A stretch of DNA of 64,000 bases from Moraxella lacunata (GTDB lineage: Bacteria > Pseudomonadota > Gammaproteobacteria > Pseudomonadales > Moraxellaceae), in contig NZ_UGQU01000001.1 in NCBI RefSeq assembly GCF_900453205.1, positions 434,001 to 498,000 of the forward strand, written 5' to 3'. Position numbers and translations under genes: made by a program. Under the pieces are notes generated by a model. It saw only the letters and a program-made list of their open reading frames with translations. It had not been told where the DNA came from and made no database searches. The stretch's first letter is position 1. Each line of letters starts with the position of its first letter. Of the stretch, positions 36,436 to 45,166 are shown one piece after another.

Positions 36436-37350
36436 ATGTCGTTGATTGCCTTTTTAGGGGCGTTAGAAAGTGGACTGATTTATGCCATCATGGCATTGGG
36501 CGTACTCATTTCATTTCGCATTTTAGATTTTCCTGATTTGACTGCTGATGGGAGCTTTCCTCTAGGCGGTGCGGTCGCAGCAGTATCCATTGTCGCAGGG
36601 TTTAGCCCTTGGGTGGCTTGCCTTTTTGGTATGATGGCAGGCATGATGGCAGGAGTCATAACCGCATGGCTTAACGTCAAGATTGGCATACTGCACCTAC
36701 TGGCAGGCATCTTGGTTATGACCGCTTTGTATTCGGTAAACTTACGTATCATGAACGCCCCCAACCTCTCCCTACTCGGAGAGCCAACGGTTTTTGCACC
36801 GTTTATTAGTGGCGATAATGGCATGTGGGTGCGTGTGTTGATCGCAGGGGCTGTTGTACTTGTGGTAAAACTACTGCTTGACTGGTTTTTTAGCACCGAG
36901 ACGGGACTTGCCATGCGTGCTACAGGCTCCAACCTAAAAATGGCACAAGCCCAAGGCATTAACACCTCTTTTACCATCATGCTTGGCATGGCGATTAGCA
37001 ACGGCTTGATTGCTCTATCTGGGGCATTATTTGTGCAGACCCAAGGTGGGGCAGACATATCAGTGGGCATTGGCACCATTGTGGTGGGTTTGGCGGCAGT
37101 CATCATCGGTGAGACCGTGCTAAGTGCCAAAAAAATCTTTTTTATCACACTCTCGGTCATTATCGGTGCGGTGCTGTATAAACTCTTTATCCAAATCGCC
37201 CTATCTAGCCAAACCTTACGTAGCATTGGTTTTGGACCGCAGGACTTAAATTTGGTAACCGCCCTGCTCGTGGCGATTGCTCTGATTTTACCGAAATTTC
37301 GCTCAAAAGCCCTTGCCTCATTTGGCAAAAAAACAGGGGGTGCGTCATGA
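36436..37350 (+). CDS. ABC transporter permease (TrpY-like, branched-chain type)
   Basis: A 304-residue inner-membrane permease with about eight to nine hydrophobic helices, related to the BPD_transp_2 (branched-chain amino acid and ribose) permeases. Landmarks include SFRILDFPDLTADGSFPLGG and the conserved ETGLAMRATGSNLKMAQAQG loop (about residues 155-175), which contacts the ATPase. Its stop overlaps the start of the ATPase gene. Works with the lipoprotein upstream; amino-acid substrate likely but not provable here. Confidence 0.88.
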   Translation: MSLIAFLGALESGLIYAIMALGVLISFRILDFPDLTADGSFPLGGAVAAVSIVAGFSPWVACLFGMMAGMMAGVITAWLNVKIGILHLLAGILVMTALYSVNLRIMNAPNLSLLGEPTVFAPFISGDNGMWVRVLIAGAVVLVVKLLLDWFFSTETGLAMRATGSNLKMAQAQGINTSFTIMLGMAISNGLIALSGALFVQTQGGADISVGIGTIVVGLAAVIIGETVLSAKKIFFITLSVIIGAVLYKLFIQIALSSQTLRSIGFGPQDLNLVTALLVAIALILPKFRSKALASFGKKTGGAS

Positions 37351-38141
37351 TGACTGCAACTGACTTACGCTTAACCTTTAATGCTGGTACACCCATCGAA
37401 AACCCTGCCTTGCGTGGGCTGTCTTTACACATCAACGATGGCGAATTTGTGACCGTCATCGGTACTAATGGAGCAGGCAAATCCACATTTTTAAACACCA
37501 TCAGTGGTGCCCTACGCCCTGATACTGGCTCCATCATCATCAATGGCACGGATGTTACCAAAAAGCCTACGCACAAACGCAGTCACTGGGTCGCCCGTGT
37601 CTTCCAAGACCCGATGGCAGGCACTTGCGAGGCTTTGACCATCGAAGAGAATATGGCTCTCGCCTTTAAGCGTGGGGGTGTCCGTGGACTACTTCCTGCC
37701 CTAAACAGCAAAAATCGTGAGCTGTTTCGTGACAAACTTGCCATCTTAAACTTGGGACTTGAAAACCGTCTGACCGACCGCATGGGACTGCTCTCAGGCG
37801 GACAACGCCAAGCGGTCAGCCTTTTAATGGCAAGCCTACAACCATCAAAAATCCTACTACTAGACGAACACACCGCCGCCCTTGACCCCAAGACCGCCAG
37901 TTTTGTCCTAGAACTCACCGACAAAATCGTGAATGAAGGTCGGCTAACCACACTCATGGTCACGCACTCAATGGCTCAGGCATTAGCCCACGGCACACGC
38001 ACCGTCATGCTTCATCAAGGGCAAGTGGTGCTTGACGTCTCAGGCGATGAACGCCGTGGTATGAATGTTCAAGACCTGCTAGATATGTTTGAAAAAACTC
38101 GTGGCGAGAAAGTGGCGGATGACAGTTTGATATTAGGCTAA
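37347..38141 (+). CDS. ABC transporter ATP-binding protein (TrpZ-like)
   Basis: A 264-residue ATPase of the same import system. Walker A is GTNGAGKST, the signature is LLSGGQRQAVSLLMA, Walker B is ILLLDEHTAALD, and the switch His lies in VTHSM. In Walker B-adjacent sequence His replaces the common Pro of DEPT, a feature shared by this subfamily. It starts with two Met codons overlapping the permease stop (ATGA type), which gives translational coupling. Followed by a terminator. Confidence 0.9.
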   Translation: MMTATDLRLTFNAGTPIENPALRGLSLHINDGEFVTVIGTNGAGKSTFLNTISGALRPDTGSIIINGTDVTKKPTHKRSHWVARVFQDPMAGTCEALTIEENMALAFKRGGVRGLLPALNSKNRELFRDKLAILNLGLENRLTDRMGLLSGGQRQAVSLLMASLQPSKILLLDEHTAALDPKTASFVLELTDKIVNEGRLTTLMVTHSMAQALAHGTRTVMLHQGQVVLDVSGDERRGMNVQDLLDMFEKTRGEKVADDSLILG

Positions 38142-38156
38142 GGGTTTTTGTTATAA

Positions 38157-38203
38157 CAAAGGATTTAAAGGTTAAACGGCTTTTAAATCCTTTGTTATTT
38201 TTA
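38157..38203 (+). terminator. Terminator after the ABC importer operon
   Basis: The long stem AAAGGATTTAAA / TTTAAATCCTTT (with one-base bulge) is followed by GTTATTTTT. Confidence 0.8.
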
Positions 38204-38321
38204 GAAAAATCAACACACCCCATTTTAAAATCCAAAACAACATCTTTTATCAAAAAAATTCCCCCATCGGACTCAGATGGTGGTAAAATTAACAATTTTT
38301 TAATGAAAACAGAGTAAGACC

Positions 38322-39179
38322 ATGAATCAAAACATTGCACGACTTTTGGTAACTTGTGCCGACCAAGCAGGCATTGTCCAAGCGGTATCAGGCTTCTTAT
38401 ATCATCACGGGGCAAACATCATCTCGCTTGACCAACACACGACCGAAGCCTATGGCGGCAAATACTTCATGCGAGTAGAATTTCATGTAGAAAATTTGGC
38501 AGACAAAAAACAAACTCTGCTTGATACCTTTGCCAAAAATGTTGCTGACAAATACCAAATGAGCTGGCGGTTGTCTTGTAGTTTTGATGTCAAAAAAGTG
38601 GGGATTTTAGTATCCAAAGAAGACCATGCCTTGTTAGAATTACTGTGGCGTTATAGTCGTGGGACATTACCCTGCCAGATTACCAAAGTCGTCTCCAACC
38701 ACGAAGATTTGCGTGCTGATGTTGAGAGCTTTGGCATTCCTTTTGTGCATATTCCTGTTAGCAAAGACAACAAAGACGAAGCCTACGATAAAATTGATGA
38801 AGTCATGCAGGGCAATGATTTACTGGTACTGGCTCGTTATATGCAGATTCTTACGCCAAGTTTTGTTGATAAGTGGGAGAGCAAAGTCATTAACATTCAT
38901 CACTCATTTTTGCCTGCCTTTGTGGGAGCCAATCCCTACAAACAAGCCTTTGATAAAGGGGTCAAACTCATCGGGGCAACCGCTCACTATGTGACAAGCG
39001 AGCTTGATGAAGGCCCTATCATCGAGCAGGGCGTGGAGCGTGTCAGTCATGCCTTTGATGTGGCAGAACTGCGAGAGCTTGGGCGAGACATTGAACGTGA
39101 AGTGCTGGCTCGTGCGGTCAAATGGCACTTAGAAGACCGTATTATCTTAGATGGTAATAAAACCGTGGTCTTCGACTGA
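38322..39179 (+). CDS. purU: Formyltetrahydrofolate deformylase
   Basis: A 285-residue enzyme hydrolysing 10-formyl-THF to THF and formate, balancing one-carbon pools and feeding PurT or other formate users. An N-terminal ACT domain (about 5-80, RLLVTCADQAGIVQAVSGFL) precedes a PurN-like formyltransferase domain with the catalytic set in NIHHSFLPAFVGANPYKQAF and ATAHYVTSELDEGPIIEQ (Asn, His, Asp). The ACT domain separates it from PurN at 17.9 kb. Monocistronic and followed by a terminator. Confidence 0.94.
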   Translation: MNQNIARLLVTCADQAGIVQAVSGFLYHHGANIISLDQHTTEAYGGKYFMRVEFHVENLADKKQTLLDTFAKNVADKYQMSWRLSCSFDVKKVGILVSKEDHALLELLWRYSRGTLPCQITKVVSNHEDLRADVESFGIPFVHIPVSKDNKDEAYDKIDEVMQGNDLLVLARYMQILTPSFVDKWESKVINIHHSFLPAFVGANPYKQAFDKGVKLIGATAHYVTSELDEGPIIEQGVERVSHAFDVAELRELGRDIEREVLARAVKWHLEDRIILDGNKTVVFD

Positions 39180-39202
39180 TTTTGATTGATTTTTGTTTTA
39201 AC

Positions 39203-39238
39203 AAAAAACCGAACCATTTATCATGGCTCGGTTTTTGT
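39203..39238. terminator. Terminator between purU and ndk
   Basis: The stem AAAAACCGA..CCAT / ATGG..TCGGTTTTT lies between the convergent purU and ndk genes and is usable in either direction. Confidence 0.82.
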
Positions 39239-39276
39239 TTGCTTAGCAGTTTTGCTTAGCATTTTTTGAGCAAAGA

Positions 39277-39708
39277 TTAACGAGTGCGTGGGCAAACTTC
39301 GTTATCAGCAAAGAAATAAGCAATCTCACGCTCAGCAGATGTGGTGCTATCAGAACCGTGAGCGGCGTTCTCATCAATACTGGTAGCAAAGTCAGCACGG
39401 ATGGTGCCAGCTGCTGCTTCTTTTGGGTTGGTCGCACCTAGAATGTCACGGTGAGCAAGTACCGCATTTTCGCCTTCTAGTACAGACACAACAACAGGAC
39501 CTGAGGTCATGAATGCCACTAGGTCAGCAAAAAAACCACGCTCTTTATGCTCAGCATAAAAACCTTCGGCTTCTTCTTTTGATAGATGTTTCATCTTGGT
39601 GGCGATGATTTTTAGACCATTTTTTTCAAAGCGAGAGAAAATCTCACCGATGTGGTTGGCACCCACTGCGTCTGGTTTTACAATAGAAAGTGTGCGTTCA
39701 ATAGCCAT
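39277..39708 (-). CDS. ndk: Nucleoside diphosphate kinase
   Basis: A 143-residue enzyme that equilibrates nucleoside di- and triphosphates by a ping-pong mechanism. The N-terminus [20 protein letters not shown] is the family signature, and the active-site His lies in ENAAHGSDS near residue 117, with Lys12-equivalent in VKPD and Arg in GTIRADF. The ATG follows an AAGGAAATATC site. Length exactly matches bacterial Ndk. Confidence 0.96.
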   Translation of the reverse strand: MAIERTLSIVKPDAVGANHIGEIFSRFEKNGLKIIATKMKHLSKEEAEGFYAEHKERGFFADLVAFMTSGPVVVSVLEGENAVLAHRDILGATNPKEAAAGTIRADFATSIDENAAHGSDSTTSAEREIAYFFADNEVCPRTR

Positions 39709-39837
39709 GATATTTCCTTAAAATAAATGGATAAATAAGTTCATAATTTTGCCGTTTTGTCGGTCAAAATCTTTTTTATTATAACCAAGTTTTGATAAAA
39801 ATCCTAGGGGATAACGATAAATTTTAGCAAAAAATAA

Positions 39838-39864
39838 AGCATGACAAACCCGCCATGCTTTATT
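39838..39864 (-). terminator. Terminator of prc
   Basis: The stem AAGCATG / CATGCTT with a ten-base loop is followed on the minus strand by TTTATTTTTTG, 30 bases after the prc stop. Confidence 0.75.
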
Positions 39865-39891
39865 TTATCTTTGCTTGCTTTTATCCCTGCA

Positions 39892-42087
39892 TTATTCCAC
39901 CACTGTCTTTTTGTCTTTGGCTTCAAACATCAAGGTCGCCGCTTCAATGACAAACGCTTCACTCTCAGGCAGTGGGGGGCGTTCGTTTTCTTTCATCAAG
40001 CTACGCTCTTCGGCTAGGGCGTCCATACTTGCCTGATACATTGACCAGTCGGTAAATGGGGTCTCGCCTGTGGCTTGACGACGGGCGTTTTCGGCAGCCA
40101 AGGTTTTTTGCTCAATAAGGTCACGCTTGGCACGGCGTTTGTCAATGTCCACATCGGCAGGTTTTTTGTCATCATCCATGGCACGAATGTCATTGAGTGC
40201 TGTCAAATATTTAAACTGTGGATTGCTCTCTTGGCGTGCCTTTGATGATGCGATGAGTGATGCCATCAAATCCTTGGCGTATTTGCCATGTGCCATGAAT
40301 GGCGTGGTTTTGATGGTGTCCCACGCTAAGGGGTTTTTATACTCACGCTCACCAAACTCAACCCCTTCATAGATGTTCACCAGTGGCACATCAGGCACCA
40401 CGCCCTTGTTTTGAGTGCTACCGCCTGTGATACGATAAAATTTACGCTGTGTGAGCGTCATTGACCCAAGTGCCAAATCATCACGCTGTACCTGTGCCGA
40501 GCCTTTGCCTGTGGTTGTACTGCCCACCACCAGTCCACGCCCATAGTCTTGAATCGCCGCCGAGAAAATCTCTGACGCGGATGCCGAGCCTAGATTGATA
40601 AGCACCGCCATCTCGCCTGCATAGAGCTGTTTACCGCCATCTTTATCAGCAAATACCTGCACGTTGCCTTTATTGTCACGGATTTGCACCAAAGGACCTT
40701 CTTTGATAAATAGCCCCAGCATTTTGGCAACTTCATCTAACGAACCACCAGGGTTATTGCGTAAATCCACCACCATACCATCAATGTTCTGCTCATTTAA
40801 CGCCTTGATGGCTTTTTCGGTGTCAAGGCTGACCGAACGGTACTCATCCGCCCCTGCTCCACTACGACGTGCGGCAAAGTTAAGGTAAAAACTAGGAATT
40901 TCTAACACGCCCACACGCTTGATGCCACCATCATAAGGCACTTCAATCACACGATGATGCACCCCTGACTCTTCTTGTTTGATGACGTCACGCACGATGG
41001 TGACCGTACGAGCCGAACTGTCGGGCGTGTTGGGCTGTTTGACACGAATGGTAACAGACGTGCCTTTTGCCCCCCGAATGAGTGCCACTATCTCGCGGGT
41101 GCTAAATCCGACCGTATCCACCATGCTCTCGCCATCTTGGGCAACCCCCAAAATCAGGTCATTGGCTTGGATTTGCCCTGTTTTTTGGGCAGGACCACCG
41201 TCCACTAGGCTCACGATACGGATATAATCAGGGTTCTTGCGGTCAGGACGAATGGATACGCCAATGCCTTCTAATTGCAAATTTGACTGGATTTGCATTT
41301 CATTGGCTTGGACAGGAGCAAAATAGTTGCTGTGCGGGTCATAAGTCAAGGTCGCCGCATTTAAAATCGTTTCCATGATTTCATCATTTTTTAAGCGGGC
41401 AAGCTGTTCTTGCTGACGATTTAAGCGGTTTAGTAAAATCTCGGTGGGCGTACGCTCATCGCCACGCACCAAATCCTGTCCCCGAGCCAGCTCAGGATTA
41501 TCCAAAAATGCCTTATCCTTTGCCTTGTCATCTTCTTGGCCAAGCGTCAGCCCGATGAGTGCATAGGTGGTCTGCGTTTGCCAAAACTCTCGCTGCTCAT
41601 CAGCACTCTTAAAGCGTGGGGCTTCTTCACGGTCTAGCACGATGGTTTTGTCGGTGTTTAGATTGACATCGGTTTTTAAAAACTCTTTGGCAAAATCATA
41701 ATACTCATTGGAGCGTGTGCGATAACGCTCAAACACTTCAATCCCTGCCGACAAGTCGCCACGTTTTAGGCGTTCGGCAAAATTATCGGCATATTTGGCA
41801 TTTAACTCATTGATGTCCGACTGTAAAAACAGCGTGCGTGATGGGTCAAGCTGGTCATAGTACATGGTCAAGATTTTTGCCCCCATTTCCTGATTTAGGG
41901 GCTGGTCTAGATAATGGGCTTTGTCCAACAATAATGACACTTGACGGGCGGTGACTTTTTGTTCGGCAGTCGGCTCAAACCCGACTTTGTCCTGTGCCAT
42001 CGCCACGCCCACATAACTTTGGGCAAACAAACCGCCTGCGATGACTGTTGCTACCCCTGATAAAAAAAGTTGTTTTTTTGACATCAT
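39892..42087 (-). CDS. prc: Periplasmic tail-specific protease Prc (Tsp)
   Basis: A 731-residue C-terminal processing protease. Signal peptide of about 30 residues (ending GVAMAQ), an N-terminal helical TSP_NTD region, a PDZ domain (about 245-330, GIGVSIRPDRKNPDYIRIVS and GGPAQKTGQIQANDLILGV), and an S41 protease domain with the Ser/Lys dyad in NLGSASASEIFSAAIQDYGR and TTGKGSAQ. A C-terminal DUF3340-type helical region follows (KYLTALNDIRAMDDDKKPADVD). In enterobacteria Prc trims PBP3 and regulates the MepS hydrolase. The Met-Met start at 42087 follows GGAAGT; an upstream ATG at 42120 adds a poor leader. Confidence 0.94.
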   Translation of the reverse strand: MMSKKQLFLSGVATVIAGGLFAQSYVGVAMAQDKVGFEPTAEQKVTARQVSLLLDKAHYLDQPLNQEMGAKILTMYYDQLDPSRTLFLQSDINELNAKYADNFAERLKRGDLSAGIEVFERYRTRSNEYYDFAKEFLKTDVNLNTDKTIVLDREEAPRFKSADEQREFWQTQTTYALIGLTLGQEDDKAKDKAFLDNPELARGQDLVRGDERTPTEILLNRLNRQQEQLARLKNDEIMETILNAATLTYDPHSNYFAPVQANEMQIQSNLQLEGIGVSIRPDRKNPDYIRIVSLVDGGPAQKTGQIQANDLILGVAQDGESMVDTVGFSTREIVALIRGAKGTSVTIRVKQPNTPDSSARTVTIVRDVIKQEESGVHHRVIEVPYDGGIKRVGVLEIPSFYLNFAARRSGAGADEYRSVSLDTEKAIKALNEQNIDGMVVDLRNNPGGSLDEVAKMLGLFIKEGPLVQIRDNKGNVQVFADKDGGKQLYAGEMAVLINLGSASASEIFSAAIQDYGRGLVVGSTTTGKGSAQVQRDDLALGSMTLTQRKFYRITGGSTQNKGVVPDVPLVNIYEGVEFGEREYKNPLAWDTIKTTPFMAHGKYAKDLMASLIASSKARQESNPQFKYLTALNDIRAMDDDKKPADVDIDKRRAKRDLIEQKTLAAENARRQATGETPFTDWSMYQASMDALAEERSLMKENERPPLPESEAFVIEAATLMFEAKDKKTVVE

Positions 42088-42239
42088 AGTACTTCCAAAC
42101 TCGGTTGTCACAACTGACAAATTAAAAATGACTTATCATAACATATCTTTCTTTCATCCACCTAAATTTGTGATGAATTTTAGTAAAATTTGTGCAGTTT
42201 ATGGCATAATAAGCCTTTTAAATTCTTATGGGATAATTT

Positions 42240-43304
42240 ATGGCAACTGGTATCATCATGGCGGACGTGGACGGTTTGGTTTTGACCGATGATGACAAGG
42301 CGTTTTTGGCAAATGATGCCTTAGGCGGGGTGATTTTATTTAAACGCAATGTACAAGACCCCGCCCAAGTGCGAGCCTTGACCGACAGCATGCGAGCGGT
42401 CAATCCACGCCTTATCATCAGTGCTGACCAAGAAGGCGGACGGGTGGCACGATTTAGGGACGGTTTTACGCCTTTGCCTGCGATGGGGCGATTGGGGGAG
42501 ATTTATGATGATAACCCCGAGCTTGCCCTATCGCTTGCCTATGATACAGGGTATCTGATGGCGTGTGAAGTGCTTGCCGTGGGTGTGGACATTAGCTTTG
42601 CCCCTGTACTGGACATCAATGGGTGTAGCCTTGTCATTGGCGACCGTGCCTTTCATGCCAACCCACAAGTCGTTACCGCCCTATCATCACGCTTTATAGA
42701 TGGCATGAATGATGCAGGCATGAAAGCCACAGGCAAGCATTTTCCGGGTCATGGCTCTATCGCCCCTGACTCGCACGTATCCGATGCGGTGGATAACCGC
42801 TCGCTTGATGAGATTTGGGGGTGTGATTTAATCAGCTTTAAAAATAACTTAACCAAATTATCTGCCCTGATGCCTGCCCATGTCATTTTTAGTCAAATTG
42901 ATGACAAGCCAGCAGGTTTTTCAAAAGTGTGGTTACAGGAGATTTTACGGGATAAAATGGGTTATGATGGCGTGTTGTTCTCGGACGATTTGTCCATGAA
43001 AGCCGCCCATGTCGCAGGGGACGTCACCGCTCGGGTCAAATCCGCCATAGACGCAGGGTGCGACATGGCACTCGTTTGCAATAGCCGTGATGATGCTGTG
43101 CGTGCGGTGGAGTTTGCCAAAACCATGCCTGACGTGCCAAACCGCTTTGGCAAGATGAAAAGCACCATTCCAAACTGGCAAGGCGATTTATCTACGACTT
43201 GTCAAGCATTTGCCCATTATAATACCGCAAGAGATAATGTGCTTGGGGAATTTTTTAATGATGTTAGCAGACAAGATGAGAGGGACCCGACGAATTACAT
43301 CTAA
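42240..43304 (+). CDS. nagZ: Beta-N-acetylhexosaminidase NagZ
   Basis: A 354-residue family-3 glycoside hydrolase of peptidoglycan recycling that removes GlcNAc from anhydro-muropeptides in the cytoplasm. Substrate-binding KHFPGHGSIAPDSHVS (about 160-175) carries the catalytic His-Asp dyad loop, and the nucleophile Asp lies in GVLFSDDLSMKAAH. The block ISADQEGGRVARFR near residue 60 is also diagnostic. ATG 42240 starts directly at the conserved N-terminus. Divergent from prc, another envelope-maintenance gene. Confidence 0.94.
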   Translation: MATGIIMADVDGLVLTDDDKAFLANDALGGVILFKRNVQDPAQVRALTDSMRAVNPRLIISADQEGGRVARFRDGFTPLPAMGRLGEIYDDNPELALSLAYDTGYLMACEVLAVGVDISFAPVLDINGCSLVIGDRAFHANPQVVTALSSRFIDGMNDAGMKATGKHFPGHGSIAPDSHVSDAVDNRSLDEIWGCDLISFKNNLTKLSALMPAHVIFSQIDDKPAGFSKVWLQEILRDKMGYDGVLFSDDLSMKAAHVAGDVTARVKSAIDAGCDMALVCNSRDDAVRAVEFAKTMPDVPNRFGKMKSTIPNWQGDLSTTCQAFAHYNTARDNVLGEFFNDVSRQDERDPTNYI

Positions 43305-43340
43305 CACAAACCAGAGCATTGAAAATAGTTTGTTTTAATT

Positions 43341-43472
43341 GGGGCGTGCTTACCATTGATAACATTCTTATAAAATAATAAGATGAAAACTTGAGAGTTT
43401 CAATCAATTTTTGCATGAAAGACGAACGATTTTTCTCATTTTTCATTGCAAATACAAAAGGCAGGCACGTCC
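43341..43472. repeat. GGGCGTG-ended interspersed repeat, short member
   Basis: About 131 bp with ends TTGGGGCGTGC and GCACGTCCCAA (one mismatch as inverted repeat). Internal blocks TTGCATGAAAGA, CATTTTTCATTGCAAAT and ATTGATAACATT are shared with the 13.8-kb element in opposite orientation. No coding capacity. It lies between the ends of nagZ and pyrF. Confidence 0.6.
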
Positions 43473-43501
43473 CAACAACGCTAAAATATTGATAAACAGC
43501 C

Positions 43502-44212
43502 CTAAATCATCTGTAAAATCTTAGCCAATTTCTGTCTTGGTTCATCAGCTTGGGTAATAGAACGCCCAATCACCAAATAATCCGAACCATTATCCAAGGC
43601 TTCTTTGGGCGTGCAAATGCGTTTTTGGTCGTCCTTATCATCATCAGGCAGGCGAATACCGGGGGTAATGAGTTTGAACGCCTGCCCGAACGTAGATTTT
43701 AAAAGCGACGCTTCTTTGGCAGAGCAGACCACCCCATCAAGCCCCGCACGATGAGTCAAACCCGCCAGTCGCATGACATGCTCATCTAGCGTGCCTTGCA
43801 CCCCAAGCTCACCGAGTACATCTTGTGTCATTGATGTTAGTACCGTCACTGCGATGAGCAGGGTATCATAACCACCGTCATTTAGGCGTGCCTTACACAG
43901 TGCCATCGCATCGGAGCCGATGGATGCATGCACATTCACCATCCACACACCCATGTCAGCCGCCGCCAAGACCGCCTGAGCTGTGGTATTGGGAATATCA
44001 TGGAATTTTAAATCCAAAAAAACTTGAAATCCACGCTCATGAAACGCATCCACCACCTCTCTACCACAAGCAGTAAACAGCTCTTTGCCCACCTTTAAAC
44101 GACATAGACTCGGATCTAAGCTGTCCGCAAGTGCCAAAGCTGATGGTAAATCATGCTTGTCCACCGCAACGATGATGGGAGATGTGATTGGGGTATGTGT
44201 ATTTATTTGCAT
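43502..44212 (-). CDS. pyrF: Orotidine 5'-phosphate decarboxylase
   Basis: A 236-residue enzyme for the last step of UMP synthesis. The catalytic Lys/Asp array is in [13 protein letters not shown] (about residues 60-72), with the phosphate-binding segments LITPGIRL and YLVIGRSIT at the C-terminus. ATG 44212 gives the usual short N-terminus before [10 protein letters not shown]; an upstream start at 44233 is possible. Immediately downstream of lapA, as in many gammaproteobacteria. Confidence 0.95.
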   Translation of the reverse strand: MQINTHTPITSPIIVAVDKHDLPSALALADSLDPSLCRLKVGKELFTACGREVVDAFHERGFQVFLDLKFHDIPNTTAQAVLAAADMGVWMVNVHASIGSDAMALCKARLNDGGYDTLLIAVTVLTSMTQDVLGELGVQGTLDEHVMRLAGLTHRAGLDGVVCSAKEASLLKSTFGQAFKLITPGIRLPDDDKDDQKRICTPKEALDNGSDYLVIGRSITQADEPRQKLAKILQMI

Positions 44213-44236
44213 GGTTATTCGTCTTAAAAGCAAGGA

Positions 44237-44635
44237 TTATAAAGGACGAGTATCGGACAAGGGGCGAGTGTCGGATTCTATGGTTGTGACGGTCTGCTCA
44301 GGGACGGTAACTTTGGTTTCGTCCGCCAAGATATGCGACTGACGAGAATGCTCAATCACGACATTTGCTTCGTCTAATTTGGCTTGCAAATCTGCCTTTT
44401 CTTTACGCAAACGGCGGATTTCTAATTTGTTTTGTAGCACCCTAAATAGTAGCACCGACAACAAGATACCAATGAATACACCCAAAGCAATGGTTAGGAC
44501 AAGCAATAACCCCAAATTCGTGGTTGGCACCTGTGAGAACAGCAGATTGACCGCAATCTCGCTGTTATTGGCAAGTACCAAGGCAATGGCATAGCCAAAA
44601 AACAACACCAATAAAATAATGATAAATAAAGACAT
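44237..44635 (-). CDS. lapA: LapA-domain inner-membrane protein (lipopolysaccharide assembly)
   Basis: A 132-residue membrane protein with two hydrophobic helices (about 2-22 and 42-65) and a following coiled-coil (LQNKLEIRRLRKEKADLQAKLDEANVV), the LapA/DUF1049 pattern. With LapB it controls LPS synthesis through LpxC turnover in E. coli; lapB is not adjacent here. The C-terminus ends with a duplicated hexapeptide SDTRPL-SDTRPL whose two copies differ at synonymous positions. Located between ihfB and pyrF, the conserved site of this gene. Confidence 0.85.
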   Translation of the reverse strand: MSLFIIILLVLFFGYAIALVLANNSEIAVNLLFSQVPTTNLGLLLVLTIALGVFIGILLSVLLFRVLQNKLEIRRLRKEKADLQAKLDEANVVIEHSRQSHILADETKVTVPEQTVTTIESDTRPLSDTRPL

Positions 44636-44643
44636 AAGATACC

Positions 44644-44982
44644 TTATCTGTTATGAATATCTACAAGCTCACGCAACGCTTTGCCTGGTTTGAAGTGTGG
44701 CACAGCTTTGGCTTCGACATCCACATATTCGCCCGTTCTGGGGTTGCGAGCTCTGCGGGCATCGCGATGATGTAAACAAAAACTGCCAAAACCTCGAACT
44801 TCTACTCGCTCGTCTTTGGCAATGCTATATGTCATCATATCCAAAATCTCACGCACCGCTTCATCAACTGCCATCTCTTCTAAGTTATCACATTTAGATG
44901 CCACATTTGCAATCAAATCTGACTTTTTCATCACATCTTCGCTGTTATGGCTAGACTTGTTCTCTTGCTTGATTTCTTGCAT
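44644..44982 (-). CDS. ihfB: Integration host factor beta subunit
   Basis: A nucleoid protein that bends DNA as an IhfA/IhfB heterodimer. The conserved core starts at an internal Met (44931; MKKSDLIANVASKCDNLEEM) and includes RVEVRGFGSFCLHHRDARRA and the DNA-intercalating RNPRTGEYV arm. The annotated start at 44982 adds 17 charged residues but has the better ribosome site (AAGGTGAAAAA); the internal Met lacks one. Position directly after rpsA is conserved in gammaproteobacteria. Confidence 0.93.
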   Translation of the reverse strand: MQEIKQENKSSHNSEDVMKKSDLIANVASKCDNLEEMAVDEAVREILDMMTYSIAKDERVEVRGFGSFCLHHRDARRARNPRTGEYVDVEAKAVPHFKPGKALRELVDIHNR

Positions 44983-45119
44983 TTTTTCACCTTTTGAACC
45001 ACACCTTACTCAAATTCACAACAAAATTACCAATGAGTAAGGTTCAAGTTAAAGTGTCATCATACCGCAATTTTGCCAAAAATAAAATCAATTTTTTGTT
45101 AATTTCAAATATTTAATCC

Positions 45120-45152
45120 AAAAAAAAGACCTTGAATTACTTCAAGGTCTTC
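45120..45152 (-). terminator. Terminator of rpsA
   Basis: A perfect 11-12-bp stem AAGACCTTGAA / TTCAAGGTCTT is followed on the minus strand by eight T. It separates rpsA from ihfB, so ihfB probably has its own promoter. Confidence 0.9.
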
Positions 45153-45166
45153 TGATAAATCAGCGA

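Noticed and set aside
35501-37328. Long antisense ORFs opposite the ABC importer genes (166 and 282 residues)
   Set aside because: Composition is Met/Ser/Pro-rich in the way typical of antisense shadows, and the plus-strand frames have clear family motifs.
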